Positions 30,781 through 40,446 of a stretch of DNA of 64,000 bases are shown piece after piece. The translations under genes and the position numbers were made by a program. Numbering within the stretch: position 1 is the first letter of the stretch; each line of letters begins with the position of its first letter. A model generated the notes under the pieces. The model was not told the origin of the DNA. It ran no database searches and saw nothing but the letters and a program-made list of their open reading frames with translations. The DNA lies in the NCBI GenBank assembly GCA_016183615.1, contig JACPEG010000045.1, forward strand, positions 62,001 to 126,000, written 5' to 3'. Source of the stretch: Betaproteobacteria bacterium (lineage in GTDB: Bacteria; Pseudomonadota; Gammaproteobacteria; Burkholderiales; UBA6910).

Positions 30781-32232
30781 TCAGGGGGCCTGTTTCCAGG
30801 CCAGGTCCAGCTCCCGCGCCGCCTTCACTTCGTCGAGCCTGCGCACCGGCGTGGTATGGGGCGCGCCCTTCACCAGCTCCGGATTGCCGCGGGCCTCTTC
30901 GAGGATGTTCTTCATCGCCGCAACGAACGCGTCCAGGGTCTCTTTCGATTCGGTTTCGGTGGGCTCGATCAGCAGGCACTCGGGCACCAGCAGCGGGAAA
31001 TAGGTGGTGGGCGCGTGGAAGCCGTAGTCCAGCAGCCGCTTGGCGAAATCCATGGCGCTGACGCCGGTCTCCTCCTTCACCGCCTTCAGCGTGACGATGA
31101 ACTCGTGGCTCGCCCGGCGCATCGGAAAAGCCACTTCGAATCCCGCCTTCTTCAGCTCCGCCATCAGGTAATTGGCGTTGAGGGTGGCGAAGTCCGCCAC
31201 CCGCCGCATGCCTTCCGCGCCCAGCATCCGCGCGTACACATAGGCGCGCAGCAGCACGCCGGGATTGCCGAGGAAGGCGGAGAGCCTCCCGATGGACTGG
31301 GGACGATCCTGCTCGACGAGCAGCCGGCAGGCGCCCTTGTCCCGGGCGACAACCGGCAGCGGCAGGAACGGCAGCAGCCGCTCGTTCACGCCCACCGGGC
31401 CCGCTCCGGGTCCGCCGCCGCCGTGGGGCGTGGAAAAGGTCTTGTGCAGGTTCATGTGAATCACGTCGAAGCCCATGTCCCCCGGCTTCACCCGCCCCAG
31501 GATGGCATTGAGGTTGGCGCCGTCGTAGTAGAGCAGCCCGCCCGCGTCGTGAACGATTTTCTGGACCTCCTGGATCGCCTCCTCGAATACGCCGAGGGTG
31601 GAGGGATTGGTGAGCATGAGGCCCGCGGTCCGGGGCCCCACCGCCGCCCTGAGGGCCGCCAGATCCACGTTGCCTTCTTTCGTGGTGGGAATCTCCACCG
31701 CCTTGTAGCCGCACATGGTCGCGGTGGCGGGATTGGTGCCGTGGGCCGCGTCCGGCACGATGATCTCGCTGCGGGCCGTGTCGCCTCGCGATTCGTGGTA
31801 GGCGCGGATCATCGCCACCCCCGCGAATTCCCCGTGGGCGCCCGCCATGGGGGCCATGCTCACCCCTGCCATTCCCGTCACGTCCTTCAGGATCTCCTGC
31901 AACTCGTAGAGGCAGGCGAGGAACCCCTGGCCGGTTTCCTCGGGCGCGAGCGGGTGTCGCGCCAGGAACTGGGGCAGCATCGCGAGCGAATTGCACGCCC
32001 GCGGGTTGTACTTCATGGTGCAGGACCCCAGGGGATAGAAATGGGTGTCGATGGAGAAGTTCTTCTGGGACAGCCGCGTGTAGTGGCGCACCGCGTCCAT
32101 CTCCGACACCTCGGGCAGGCGCGGCGGGGATTTCCGCATGAGATTCTGCGGAATGTCGTCCAGGCCGGCACCTTTTGCCGGCGCCTGGTGAAAATTGCCG
32201 CGGCCCGGCCGCGAGAGTTCAAAGATCAACAT
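30781..32232 (-). CDS. gcvPB: glycine dehydrogenase (decarboxylating) subunit 2
   Basis: 483 residues, the C-terminal half of P-protein in the two-subunit form. Signs are SCTMKYNPR near residue 70, [17 protein letters not shown], and the PLP-lysine region [21 protein letters not shown] (lysine near 270). With GcvPA it decarboxylates glycine and passes the aminomethyl group to lipoylated GcvH. It is separated from gcvPA by tpx and a repeat. Confidence 0.97.
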   Translation of the reverse strand: MLIFELSRPGRGNFHQAPAKGAGLDDIPQNLMRKSPPRLPEVSEMDAVRHYTRLSQKNFSIDTHFYPLGSCTMKYNPRACNSLAMLPQFLARHPLAPEETGQGFLACLYELQEILKDVTGMAGVSMAPMAGAHGEFAGVAMIRAYHESRGDTARSEIIVPDAAHGTNPATATMCGYKAVEIPTTKEGNVDLAALRAAVGPRTAGLMLTNPSTLGVFEEAIQEVQKIVHDAGGLLYYDGANLNAILGRVKPGDMGFDVIHMNLHKTFSTPHGGGGPGAGPVGVNERLLPFLPLPVVARDKGACRLLVEQDRPQSIGRLSAFLGNPGVLLRAYVYARMLGAEGMRRVADFATLNANYLMAELKKAGFEVAFPMRRASHEFIVTLKAVKEETGVSAMDFAKRLLDYGFHAPTTYFPLLVPECLLIEPTETESKETLDAFVAAMKNILEEARGNPELVKGAPHTTPVRRLDEVKAARELDLAWKQAP

Positions 32233-32258
32233 GACGTCCTTTCACCACCGGGTTGCCG

Positions 32259-32349
32259 GTAGGTTGGGCTTCGGGCGCAAGGCCCGAAGCCCAACATGAC
32301 CAACCATTTTTCGCGATGTTGGGCTCCGCCCCGGCGGAGCCCAACCTAC
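32259..32349. repeat. GTAGGTTGGGC-family palindromic repeat between gcvPB and tpx
   Basis: Ends GTAGGTTGGGC and GCCCAACCTAC enclose two hairpins (TTCGGGCGCAAGGCCCGAA and CTCCGCCCCGGCGGAG type). The same ends recur at 45301, 54764 and 58210. It fills the 120-bp gap between the two genes and could act on read-through. Confidence 0.85.
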
Positions 32350-32352
32350 CCC

Positions 32353-32850
32353 TCACTTCAGCACCGCCAGTGCCGCGTCGTAATTGGGCTCCTGCTTGAT
32401 CTCCGGCACCAGCTCGGCATGCAGCACCTTGTCGTTCTCGTCCAGCACCACCACCGCCCGGGCGGTGACGCCGGCCAGCGGCCCGTCGGCGATGTCCACG
32501 CCGTAGCCGCGCTTGAACTCCGCGCCGCCGCGCAGCGTGGACAGGGTCACCACGTTGCTGAGGCCTTCCGTCGCGCAGAAGCGCGATGCGGCGAAGGGCA
32601 GGTCGGCAGAAATCACCAGCACCACGGTGTTCCTGAGCGCAGCCGCCTGCTCGTTGAACTTGCGGGTGGAGGTGGCGCACACCGGCGTGTCGAGACTGGG
32701 CACGATGTTGAGCACCTTGCGCTTCCCGGCGAACTCCCCGAGCGTCACGTCCTTCAGGTCCTTGTTGACCAGCTTGAAGTCGGGCGCCTTGGCGCCCGCC
32801 CTGGGGAAGCTGCCTTCGACCTTGATGGGATTTCCTGCCAGCGTAACCAT
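32353..32850 (-). CDS. tpx: thiol peroxidase
   Basis: 165 residues, normal for Tpx. The peroxidatic cysteine is in [15 protein letters not shown] (about residue 60) and the resolving cysteine in [10 protein letters not shown] (about 94). It starts at ATG 32850 behind GGAGATCACC. The enzyme reduces alkyl and hydrogen peroxides with thioredoxin. Its place inside the glycine-cleavage gene block is unusual and suggests co-transcription with gcvPA under glycine control. Confidence 0.95.
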   Translation of the reverse strand: MVTLAGNPIKVEGSFPRAGAKAPDFKLVNKDLKDVTLGEFAGKRKVLNIVPSLDTPVCATSTRKFNEQAAALRNTVVLVISADLPFAASRFCATEGLSNVVTLSTLRGGAEFKRGYGVDIADGPLAGVTARAVVVLDENDKVLHAELVPEIKQEPNYDAALAVLK

Positions 32851-32867
32851 GGTGATCTCCTTGTGTG

Positions 32868-34286
32868 TTATGGCTTGATGGGCGTCTTCCGGGCGCAGGG
32901 TGGAGCCTCCTGCCGCTTGGCGGCAATGCGGGCCAGATGCTCCGCGTAGCGGGCGAGGTCCTGCTCCGTCTTGGTTTCGGTGGCGCACACCAGAACGGCG
33001 TGCCCGAGCTCAGGAAAATGCGGCCCCAGATCGGCGCCGCCCAGTATGCCCTGCGCCCTGAGGGCCCGCAATACATCGGCAGCGGGCGCAGGCAACGTGA
33101 CCACCGCTTCGTGCATGACCGGGCCAGTGAAGCACCGCTTCACGCCGCTGATTCCCGTCAGCCGCTGCAACAAGTCCATGGTGTTGGCGTGGCTTTTCTC
33201 CGCCACCCGCTTCAGACCTTCCGGGCCCAGGATCGCCATGTGAATGGTGGCGGCGGTCACCATCAGGCCCTGGTTGGTGCAGATGTTGGACGTGGCCTTG
33301 GAGCGGCGGATGTGCTGCTCCCGGGCCTGCAGCGTGAGCGTGAATCCGGGCTTCCCATCGCGGTCCACGGTGCGGCCCACGATGCGCCCCGGCATTTGCC
33401 GCACCAGCTCCTTCTTGCAGCACATGAAACCGAAGTAGGGGCCGCCGCTGGAAAGCGGGATGCCGAGCGGCTGGCCGTCGCCCACCGCCACGTCGGCGCC
33501 CTCGCCGCCCCACTCGCCCGGCGCCGAGAGCAGCGCCAGCGTCACCGGATTCACCAGCGCCAGTGCGAGGGCCTGGTTGGCGTGGGCCCAGCGCGTGAGC
33601 TCGTCCACCGGCTCCAGCACGCCGAAGAAATTGGGCTGGGGAATCACCAGCGCCGCGATGTCCTGCCCCAAGTGGACTGCGAGGGATTCGGGCAGCGTGT
33701 GGCCGCGCTCGGTGCAATAGGGCAGCTCCACGATCTCGATGCCCTGGTTCCGCACAATGCTCTTCACCACGCGGCGATACGCGGGATGCACGGTGGCGGG
33801 CACCAGCACCCGGCGCGAGGTCTTGTGGGCGCGCACCGCCATCAGCACCGCTTCGGCGAGCGCCGAGGCCCCGTCATACAGGCTCGCATTCGACACCTCG
33901 AGCCCGGTGAGGGACGTCATCATGGACTGGTATTCGTACAGGAGCTGCAGCGTGCCCTGGCTCGCCTCCGCCTGGTAGGGCGTGTAGGCGGAATAGAACT
34001 CGCCGCGGGAAACGATCTGCCATACCGCCGCCGGCACGTGGTGCTCGTAGGCGCCGGCGCCGATGAAGTTGAGATAGCGCCCGTCCTGCTCGGCCCGCTC
34101 CAGCATGAGCCGCGCGATTTCCGCCTCGCTGAGAGCCGGCGGAATCCGGCTCAGGGCGCCGCCCTTGAGGTTCGCGGGAATCTCATCGAACAGGTCGTCG
34201 ATGCGGGCGACGCCGATGATGCGGGCGACGCCGATCGCTTCCAGCATCGCCCGGATGTCGTCTTCGGTATGGGGGATGAACGGCAT
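32868..34286 (-). CDS. gcvPA: glycine dehydrogenase (decarboxylating) subunit 1
   Basis: 472 residues, the N-terminal half of P-protein. Conserved parts are [58 protein letters not shown] and [15 protein letters not shown]. Near the N-terminus the hexapeptide IGVARI is duplicated by a perfect 18-bp tandem repeat (34200-34235). It works with GcvPB as an alpha2-beta2 enzyme using PLP. It follows gcvH by 28 bases. Confidence 0.97.
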   Translation of the reverse strand: MPFIPHTEDDIRAMLEAIGVARIIGVARIDDLFDEIPANLKGGALSRIPPALSEAEIARLMLERAEQDGRYLNFIGAGAYEHHVPAAVWQIVSRGEFYSAYTPYQAEASQGTLQLLYEYQSMMTSLTGLEVSNASLYDGASALAEAVLMAVRAHKTSRRVLVPATVHPAYRRVVKSIVRNQGIEIVELPYCTERGHTLPESLAVHLGQDIAALVIPQPNFFGVLEPVDELTRWAHANQALALALVNPVTLALLSAPGEWGGEGADVAVGDGQPLGIPLSSGGPYFGFMCCKKELVRQMPGRIVGRTVDRDGKPGFTLTLQAREQHIRRSKATSNICTNQGLMVTAATIHMAILGPEGLKRVAEKSHANTMDLLQRLTGISGVKRCFTGPVMHEAVVTLPAPAADVLRALRAQGILGGADLGPHFPELGHAVLVCATETKTEQDLARYAEHLARIAAKRQEAPPCARKTPIKP

Positions 34287-34314
34287 GAATGAACCTCAAA
34301 AGTCATTCAGATAT

Positions 34315-34704
34315 TTAGTGTTCCTCGCTCTCCACCTGCTCCTGATATTGGGCGGCGGTGAGCAGGCCTTGCAAATCCGCCGGGTTGGCGGGCTTGAGCC
34401 GGAACATCCAGGCGCCGTAGGGGTCTTCGTTGATCTTCTGGGGGGCGCCCTCCAGTTCGCCGTTTACCGCCACGACTTCGCCGGCGACCGGGGCGTACAC
34501 GTCGGAGGCGGCTTTCACCGATTCGACCACCGCACACTCCTCGTTGGCGCCAAGCTTGCGGCCGACCTGGGGGTTTTCCACAAACACCATGTCGCCGAGC
34601 AGTTCCTGGGCGTGGTGGGTGATGCCCACCGATACCAGTCCGTCGCCTTCCAGGCGGGCCCACTCGTGGGTCTTGGTGTATTTCAGTTCAGCAGGAATGC
34701 TCAT
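34315..34704 (-). CDS. gcvH: glycine cleavage system H protein
   Basis: 129 residues from ATG 34704 behind GGAGAG. The lipoylated lysine is in [14 protein letters not shown] (about residue 63), preceded by [12 protein letters not shown] at the start. GcvH shuttles the aminomethyl group between P- and T-proteins. A repeat of about 165 bp separates it from gcvT. Confidence 0.97.
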   Translation of the reverse strand: MSIPAELKYTKTHEWARLEGDGLVSVGITHHAQELLGDMVFVENPQVGRKLGANEECAVVESVKAASDVYAPVAGEVVAVNGELEGAPQKINEDPYGAWMFRLKPANPADLQGLLTAAQYQEQVESEEH

Positions 34705-34725
34705 ATCACTCTCCAAGAAAATCTT

Positions 34726-34892
34726 CACCACAGAGGCACAGAGAAAGACAAAATCTTTCAACGCAAAGATGCAAAGATCGCAAAGAAAGAAAACGATTCA
34801 TTTCAACAGATCCTTTGCGTCCTTTGCGGCCCCTTCTTTTTTCCTTTGCGTTGATGCTTTTGATCTTGAAGTTCTCTGTGCCTCTGTGTGGT
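34726..34892. repeat. MITE-like imperfect inverted repeat between gcvT and gcvH
   Basis: Outer arms CACCACAGAGGCACAGAG and CTCTGTGCCTCTGTGTGG enclose A-rich and T-rich inner parts with AACGCAAAGATGCAAAG and CTTTGCGTCCTTTGCGG/CCTTTGCGTTG. It is clearly lower in G+C than the genes around it and has no coding capacity. It occupies the whole intergenic space. Confidence 0.8.
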
Positions 34893-35972
34893 TTAGACCA
34901 ATGCTTTTCCGTTGCGCACAAAGGGATATTTCACCACCCGCGCCGCAAGCCGCTTGTCGCGCACTTCCACTTTCACTTCATCGCCGACTTTCGCTCCCAC
35001 CGGCAGCCGGGCCAGCGCAATGGACCGGTTGAGCGTCGGGGAAAAAGTGCCGCTGGTGATCTCGCCTTCGCCGGACGGCGTGATGACTTTCTGGTGGCTG
35101 CGCAGCACGCCGCGGTCCACGAGCACCAGGCCGACCAGTTGACGCGCGGGAAGCTTCTGCTGCAGCGCCGCCTTGCCGACGAAATCCCGCGGGCTGTTCA
35201 TGTCCACGGTCCAGGCCAGCCCCGATTCGAAGGGCGTCACGGTCTCATCCATGTCCTGGCCGTAGAGATTCATCCCCGCCTCCAGCCGCAGCGTGTCGCG
35301 GGCCCCGAGCCCCGCCGGCTTCACGCCGCAGGCCGCCAGGCGGTTCCAGAGTTCTTCCGCCTTCGCTGCGGGCAGCATGATCTCGAACCCGTCCTCGCCG
35401 GTGTAGCCGGTGCGGGCGATGAACATGCCTTCCGCTTCGGCCGCCTGGAATACTTTGAGATTTTGGGTCACGGTCCGGGTGCCCGGCATGGCCTGCCAGA
35501 ACTTCGCCCGGGCGTTGGGCCCCTGCACCGCGATCATCGCCAGGTCGCGCCGCGGTGTGATCTCCAGGTCCTTGCCGGCGCCCCTGGCGCGGCCGCCGAT
35601 CCATGAAAGGTCTTTGTCCGCAGTGCCGGCGTTCACCACCATCCGGAACCAGCCCTCCCGCATGAAGTAGACGATGAGATCGTCGATCACGTGGCCCGCT
35701 TCGTCGAGCAGGCAGGAGTACAGGGCCTTGCCCGGCAGCGAGAGCTTGTCCACGTTATTGGCGATGAGTCCCCGCAGGAAAGTTCGCCCGCCCTCGCCGA
35801 GGAAATCCACCGCCAGCATGTGGGACACATCGAACATGCCGGCGTCGCGGCGCACCTGGTGATGCTCCTCGATCTGGGAGCCGTAATGCAGCGGCATGTC
35901 CCAGCCGCCGAAATCCACCATCTTCGCGCCGAGCGCCCGGTGGACGGGATTGAGGGGAGTCTGTTTCAGCAT
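34893..35972 (-). CDS. gcvT: aminomethyltransferase (glycine cleavage T protein)
   Basis: 359 residues from ATG 35972 behind GGAGG. Conserved segments are [58 protein letters not shown] and [22 protein letters not shown] (folate-binding and catalytic aspartate region). It forms 5,10-methylene-tetrahydrofolate and ammonia from the aminomethyl group on GcvH. It is first in the gcv block and directly controlled by the glycine riboswitch upstream. Confidence 0.97.
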   Translation of the reverse strand: MLKQTPLNPVHRALGAKMVDFGGWDMPLHYGSQIEEHHQVRRDAGMFDVSHMLAVDFLGEGGRTFLRGLIANNVDKLSLPGKALYSCLLDEAGHVIDDLIVYFMREGWFRMVVNAGTADKDLSWIGGRARGAGKDLEITPRRDLAMIAVQGPNARAKFWQAMPGTRTVTQNLKVFQAAEAEGMFIARTGYTGEDGFEIMLPAAKAEELWNRLAACGVKPAGLGARDTLRLEAGMNLYGQDMDETVTPFESGLAWTVDMNSPRDFVGKAALQQKLPARQLVGLVLVDRGVLRSHQKVITPSGEGEITSGTFSPTLNRSIALARLPVGAKVGDEVKVEVRDKRLAARVVKYPFVRNGKALV

Positions 35973-35980
35973 GGCCTCCA

Positions 35981-36019
35981 AAAAGCAAAAGGGGCGAAGC
36001 TCCATCGAGCTTCACCCCT
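35981..36019 (-). terminator. terminator of the glycine riboswitch expression platform
   Basis: On the minus strand GGGGTGAAGCTC pairs with GAGCTTCGCCCC (12 bp, one G-T-type wobble), followed by TTTTGCTTTTT. It begins at the end of the second aptamer and finishes just before the gcvT ribosome site. Glycine binding should prevent it forming. Confidence 0.85.
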
Positions 36020-36195
36020 CTGTCCTGGTACCTGAGAGATTGCGGTCATCCCGCGTGCCCCTTCGGTGGCCGTCGTCCGGTTTCCGGCCGGCGCGGCGCT
36101 CTCCAGAGTTGCCGTCGTCCGCGGTTCCTTCGGCCTGAGCGGTTTCGGGTGATTACGCCTTCGGCGGTGGCCGGCTGCGCCACGCTCTCCCGCGG
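36016..36195 (-). ncRNA. tandem glycine riboswitch
   Basis: Read on the minus strand, the first aptamer runs from GGGAGAGCGTGG through CCGCCGAAGGCG and CGCTCAGGCCGAAGGAACCG; the second runs from GGAGAGCGCC through CCACCGAAGGGGCA and TCTCTCAGGTACCAGGACAG. The GGAGAG, CCGAAGG, CTCAGG and GGAC blocks are the conserved glycine-aptamer elements. It is followed by a terminator and gcvT, so it is expected to switch the glycine-cleavage genes on when glycine is abundant. Confidence 0.92.
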
Positions 36196-36212
36196 AGATT
36201 TCAGGCGCGGCT

Positions 36213-36241
36213 ACTATACCCGAGGGCCATTCCCCCGGCAA
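36213..36241 (-). promoter_or_regulatory. promoter of the gcv operon
   Basis: On the minus strand TTGCCG (36236-36241) and TATAGT (36213-36218) are separated by 17 bases. Transcription would start near 36206, just before the first glycine aptamer. Confidence 0.75.
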
Positions 36242-36247
36242 CCGGAA

Positions 36248-37060
36248 TTACGGGTAAAAAAGATAGAGGCGATACCCTGCTGCCGGAAGATCGGTGATTC
36301 CCAATGCCAGGCGGATGTCGAGCGCGCGGTTGGGCGCGATGCCGGCCCCGGTACCGGTATTCCTTCCCAGATAATCCGCCGGGAGGAACACCCGGCGCGC
36401 CACCGGCTGGTCCTGGGTGTCGGTAAGCGTCAGTTCCAGCGCCGGAAAGCCCTGGGGAAAGGGCGCGTTGTTGCGCAGCGTGGCGGAGAGCAGGATCACG
36501 CCGGGCCGGCCGGGATCGGCCTTGAGATCGGAGGATTCGATGTTCAGGTACTCCACCCGCTGGGGCAGCGCCACCGTACAGGAAACGTATTCACAGAGAA
36601 TTTCCAGGTAAGGGCGCGTCCCGGGGAGCACCGTGGCCAGCTCGGTGCGCAACTGGTAGGCGGCCTGTCCGGCGAGGAGCAGCAGGAGCAGCAGCGAACC
36701 CAGTGCCCAGGGCCGGTTGCGCGGCGGCCGCTCCAGCACCGGCGCATAGTCGTCGAAATGGGGCGTGGAATTCTCCCGCAGCCGTACCGGACCCGTCGCC
36801 GCGTCGCCGTTGCCGGCCCCTGGTTCCGCGCGCCGCATGGCGGCCTCGCGCGGCTCCTCAACTGCGGACTCTCCGGACGGCGCTTCGCCAACCAGCCTCT
36901 TCCCGGCAGCCGCTTCCTCGGAAACCGTACTCAGGGTGTCGAAGGCGTTGAACACGGTCGAACACTGGCCGCAGCGCACCCGCCCATGGCGCGCCTGCAA
37001 CTGCTCCGAGGTGACGCGGAACGTCGTCGCGCAGGCCGGGCATCGGGTCATCATGCTCAT
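36248..37060 (-). CDS. DUF3426 protein with N-terminal zinc ribbon (MJ0042 type)
   Basis: 270 residues. The N-terminus MTRCPACATTFRVTSEQLQARHGRVRCGQC carries two CxxC pairs of the MJ0042 zinc-ribbon. A linker is followed by one membrane helix (WALGSLLLLLLLAGQAAYQL, about 117-136) and the DUF3426 domain (SCTVALPQRVEYLNIESSDLK ... LELTLTDTQDQPVARRVFLP). Commonly found next to prmA in betaproteobacteria. Function unknown; a sensing or envelope-assembly role is possible. Starts at ATG 37060, 37054 or 37051 are all possible. Confidence 0.85.
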   Translation of the reverse strand: MSMMTRCPACATTFRVTSEQLQARHGRVRCGQCSTVFNAFDTLSTVSEEAAAGKRLVGEAPSGESAVEEPREAAMRRAEPGAGNGDAATGPVRLRENSTPHFDDYAPVLERPPRNRPWALGSLLLLLLLAGQAAYQLRTELATVLPGTRPYLEILCEYVSCTVALPQRVEYLNIESSDLKADPGRPGVILLSATLRNNAPFPQGFPALELTLTDTQDQPVARRVFLPADYLGRNTGTGAGIAPNRALDIRLALGITDLPAAGYRLYLFYP

Positions 37061-37072
37061 GATGGCTTCGCC

Positions 37073-37972
37073 TCAGTCTTGCGCGCGCCGGATGCCAGCC
37101 AGCAGCACCCAGCCTTCATCTTCCAGAGTCTCGTCCATGCCGAACCATTGAGAAAAGCAGTCCCTCACTTGCTGCGCCTGGTCGGCGAGAATTCCGGACA
37201 GCGCGATTTTTCCTCCTGGGCGGGTCGCCTGCGCCAGCATCGGCGCCAGGACCATGAGCGGATTGGCGAGAATGTTCGCCACCACCACGTCGGCCGCTGT
37301 TTCCGGCGCCGCATCGGGCAGGAGGAAATCGGCCGTGACTCGGTTGCGCGCGGCGTTGGCACGGCTTGCCTCCACCGCCTGGGGATCGATGTCCACTCCC
37401 AGCGCGCGGCCCGCCCCCAGCTTCAGCGCCGCAATCGCAAGAATTCCCGATCCGCAGCCGTAGTCGAGCACATGTTCGCCACCCCGTATGTTGGAGTCAA
37501 GCCAGCGCAGGCACAGGCGCGTGGTGGGGTGGCTGCCGGTGCCGAAAGCAAGACCGGGATCGAGGATGAGGTTGACGGCGCCGACGTCCGGCGGCTCGTG
37601 CCAGGTGGGCACGATCCACAGCCGTGATGAAACCTGAATGGGAGGAAACTGGGACTGGATGGCCCGCACCCAGTCCTGCTCCGGAACGGGCTCGACGCGA
37701 AGTATAGGCAGGTCGGGGAGCCCGGCGGCTTCGGCTGCGGCAGCGACGATGCGCTCCAAGTCGGCGCCTTCGTTGAACAGCGCCAGGATGCGCACCGCCT
37801 CCCAGGTCGGTGACGCCTCCCAGGCAGGCTCGGCGAACAGCGGCTTCTCGCCAGGCGTGCCGGCGCGGGCGTCCTGCAACTCCACGCTCACCGCACCCAG
37901 CTCCAGCAGCGCATCGCTCAGGGTCTCCGAGTGGCGCGCCGGAACTTCCAGGGTAAGCGCGAGCCAGGGCAT
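37073..37972 (-). CDS. prmA: ribosomal protein L11 methyltransferase
   Basis: 299 residues starting MPWLALTLEVPARHSETLSDAL. The SAM-binding motif is VLDYGCGSGILAIAALKLGA, preceded by DPGLAFGTGSHPTTRLCL and followed by VVVANILANPL. It trimethylates L11 at several positions. The substrate-binding N-terminal domain is complete. It follows accC by 11 bases in one run on the minus strand. Confidence 0.95.
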   Translation of the reverse strand: MPWLALTLEVPARHSETLSDALLELGAVSVELQDARAGTPGEKPLFAEPAWEASPTWEAVRILALFNEGADLERIVAAAAEAAGLPDLPILRVEPVPEQDWVRAIQSQFPPIQVSSRLWIVPTWHEPPDVGAVNLILDPGLAFGTGSHPTTRLCLRWLDSNIRGGEHVLDYGCGSGILAIAALKLGAGRALGVDIDPQAVEASRANAARNRVTADFLLPDAAPETAADVVVANILANPLMVLAPMLAQATRPGGKIALSGILADQAQQVRDCFSQWFGMDETLEDEGWVLLAGIRRAQD

Positions 37973-37983
37973 GAAGTTGCCCG

Positions 37984-39336
37984 CTAACCCTTGCGCAGGC
38001 TGGCGAGCTTCTCTTCCAGGTAATGGATGCTGGTGCCGCCGCGCAGGAACGCCCCGTCGTTGAGCAGATCCTCGTGCAGCGGGATGTTGGTCTTGATGCC
38101 TTCCACCACCATTTCCGAAAGCGCAATGCGCATTCGCGCGATGGCCTGGGCCCGGTTGTCGCCGAAGGCGATGACCTTGCCGATCATGGAATCGTAATGG
38201 GGCGGCACGAAATAGTTGTGATAGATGTGGGAGTCCACCCGGATGCCAGGCCCGCCGGGGGGATGATAGAGAGTGATGCGCCCCGGCGAGGGTGTCAGCT
38301 TGAACGGGTCTTCGGCATTGATGCGGCATTCGAGGGCGTGGCCCCGGAACTCGATGTCGCGCTGCTTGAAGCGCAGCTTCTCGCCCGCGGCCACCCGGAT
38401 CTGCTCCATCACCAGGTCGATCCCGGTCACCAGCTCGGTCACCGGATGCTCCACCTGGATGCGGGTGTTCATCTCGATGAAGTAGAACTCGCCGTTCTCG
38501 TACAGGAACTCGAAGGTGCCGACGCCCCGGTAGCCGATCTTGCGGCAGGCCTCGGCGCAGCGATCGCCGATCCGGTCCCGCAGGCGCCGCGACAGCCCCG
38601 TCGCCGGCGCCTCCTCGATGATTTTCTGGTGGCGGCGCTGCATGGAGCAGTCGCGCTCCCCCAGGTGCACCGCGTTCCTGTGGGCGTCGGCCAGCACCTG
38701 GATCTCGATGTGGCGCGGATTCTCCAGGAAGCGCTCCATGTACACCATGGGATTGCCGAAGGCCGCCTGGGCCTCGGAGCGGGTCATGCTGACCGCGTTT
38801 TGCAGCGCCGCCTCGGTGTGCACCACGCGCATGCCGCGGCCCCCGCCCCCGCCCGCCGCCTTGATGATCACCGGGTAGCCGATCTCCCTGGCGATGCGCT
38901 TGATCTCGCCGGCGGAATCCGGCAGCGCCCCGTCGAAGCCCGGCACGCAGGGCACGCCCGCCTTTTTCATGGCGTTCTTGGCCGAAACCTTGTCGCCCAT
39001 GAGGCGGATGGTCTCGGGGCGGGGCCCGATGAACACGAAGCCGCTGCGCTCCACCCGTTCCGCAAAATCGGCGTTCTCGGAAAGAAAGCCGTAGCCCGGA
39101 TGGATGGCCTCGGCGTCGGTCACCTCGGCAGCGCTGATGATGGCGGGAATATTGAGATAGCTGTCGCGGGAAGCGGCCGGCCCGATGCACACCGACTCGT
39201 CGGCGAGCTTCACGTACTTGGCCTCGGCATCCGCCTCGGAATGCACCGCCACGGTCTTGATGCCCAGCTCCCGGCAGGCGCGCTGGATGCGCAGCGCAAT
39301 CTCCCCGCGGTTCGCGATCAGGATCTTTTCAAACAT
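37984..39336 (-). CDS. accC: acetyl-CoA carboxylase biotin carboxylase subunit
   Basis: 450 residues, the usual length. [21 protein letters not shown] at the start, ATP-grasp glycine loop [39 protein letters not shown], and [14 protein letters not shown] for catalysis. It carboxylates biotin on AccB in the first step of fatty acid synthesis. It lies 108 bases after accB across a tandem repeat. Confidence 0.98.
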   Translation of the reverse strand: MFEKILIANRGEIALRIQRACRELGIKTVAVHSEADAEAKYVKLADESVCIGPAASRDSYLNIPAIISAAEVTDAEAIHPGYGFLSENADFAERVERSGFVFIGPRPETIRLMGDKVSAKNAMKKAGVPCVPGFDGALPDSAGEIKRIAREIGYPVIIKAAGGGGGRGMRVVHTEAALQNAVSMTRSEAQAAFGNPMVYMERFLENPRHIEIQVLADAHRNAVHLGERDCSMQRRHQKIIEEAPATGLSRRLRDRIGDRCAEACRKIGYRGVGTFEFLYENGEFYFIEMNTRIQVEHPVTELVTGIDLVMEQIRVAAGEKLRFKQRDIEFRGHALECRINAEDPFKLTPSPGRITLYHPPGGPGIRVDSHIYHNYFVPPHYDSMIGKVIAFGDNRAQAIARMRIALSEMVVEGIKTNIPLHEDLLNDGAFLRGGTSIHYLEEKLASLRKG

Positions 39337-39394
39337 GGGGAAGACAGCAGGATGGGGCGAGTGGCGTCCAGCAGGGGGTTTGCGGGGTGTTACG

Positions 39395-39436
39395 GTTCAC
39401 TGTTCACCGTTCACTGTTCACCGTTCACTGTTCACC
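39395..39436. repeat. three perfect tandem copies of a 14-bp unit between accB and accC
   Basis: GTTCACTGTTCACC is repeated three times without mismatch (39395-39408, 39409-39422, 39423-39436), followed by a partial GTTTACC. Each unit is itself two near-copies of a 7-mer (GTTCACT/GTTCACC). It lies in the 108-bp gap, so it is part of the accB-accC messenger. Confidence 0.9.
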
Positions 39437-39444
39437 GTTTACCT

Positions 39445-39879
39445 TCACCCGATCACAAACAGCGGCTCGCCGTACTCCACCGGCTGGCCATTCTCCACCA
39501 GGATGGCCTTGACCACCCCGCCCTTGTCGGTCTCGATTTCGTTCAGAAGTTTCATGGCCTCGATGATGCACAGGGTGTCGCCCTCGGCCACGCTGTCGCC
39601 CACGTCCACGAACGCCTTGGCGCCAGGCGAGGAAGCCCGGTAGAAGGTGCCCACCATGGGCGCCTTGACGATATGCCCCTCCGGAAGCGTGGGCTCGGGT
39701 TCCGCCGGGGGCGCGGCAGGTGCAGGGGCGGCGGCGGGGGCCGCCGCCATATAGGCCACCGGGCCGGCCGGGGCCGAGCGGCTGATGCGGACTTTTTCCT
39801 CGCCCTCGGTTATTTCCAGCTCGGCGATCCCCGACTGCTCCACCAGGTCGATGAGCTTTTTGAGCTTTCTCAGGTCCAT
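39445..39879 (-). CDS. accB: biotin carboxyl carrier protein of acetyl-CoA carboxylase
   Basis: 144 residues from ATG 39879. The N-terminus [20 protein letters not shown] is typical, an alanine/proline-rich linker follows, and the biotinylated lysine is in [13 protein letters not shown] (about residue 110). The thumb segment is [12 protein letters not shown]. It is coupled to aroQ (TGA-C-ATG). aroQ-accB-accC is a widespread order in proteobacteria. Confidence 0.97.
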   Translation of the reverse strand: MDLRKLKKLIDLVEQSGIAELEITEGEEKVRISRSAPAGPVAYMAAAPAAAPAPAAPPAEPEPTLPEGHIVKAPMVGTFYRASSPGAKAFVDVGDSVAEGDTLCIIEAMKLLNEIETDKGGVVKAILVENGQPVEYGEPLFVIG

Positions 39880-39880
39880 G

Positions 39881-40351
39881 TCAGCCCTCCCCGGCCATGC
39901 GGTCGAGGGCGTACTCCAGGGCCAGCTCATAGCCTTTGGCCCCAAGTCCGCTCACCACCCCCACCGCGAGATCGGAAAAGAAGGATTCTCGCCGGAACGC
40001 CTCCCGGGCAAAGATGTTCGAGAGGTGAACTTCCACGAACGGGACGCTGATGGCCGCCAGGGCGTCGCGCAGAGCGACGCTGGTGTGGGTAAAGGCCGCC
40101 GGATTGATGATGATGAAATCGGTGCCGTCGGCCCGGGCTTTCTGGATGCGACCGATCAGTTCCGCTTCGGAGTTGCTCTGAAAAGTGGCCAGCTTCGCGC
40201 CGGTTTTTTTTGCCATCTTCGCCAAACGCCGGTCAATTTCATCCAACGTGACGGTCCCATAAACCTCGGGCTCGCGGGTTCCGAGGAGGTTGAGGTTGGG
40301 GCCATGGAGGACGAGAACAGACTTGGCGCCGGGCGCCTTGGTTTTTGGCAT
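39881..40351 (-). CDS. aroQ: 3-dehydroquinate dehydratase, type II
   Basis: 156 residues from ATG 40351. [21 protein letters not shown] carries the catalytic tyrosine and the lid region, followed by [26 protein letters not shown] and [14 protein letters not shown]. It converts 3-dehydroquinate to 3-dehydroshikimate in the shikimate pathway. The start is chosen at MPKTKAPG because the longer frame runs into unconserved sequence. Confidence 0.97.
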   Translation of the reverse strand: MPKTKAPGAKSVLVLHGPNLNLLGTREPEVYGTVTLDEIDRRLAKMAKKTGAKLATFQSNSEAELIGRIQKARADGTDFIIINPAAFTHTSVALRDALAAISVPFVEVHLSNIFAREAFRRESFFSDLAVGVVSGLGAKGYELALEYALDRMAGEG

Positions 40352-40446
40352 GGGGCGGAGTCTGCCCCAAAACCCCCGGAAAGTCCAGAATTCGGCGAAA
40401 TTAACCGAAGATGCGCCCAACTTCCCGTTGATTTGAAGGTGGAATC

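Noticed and set aside
39395-39436. CRISPR-like array
   Set aside because: Units are 14 bp and directly adjacent with no spacers; a simple tandem repeat.
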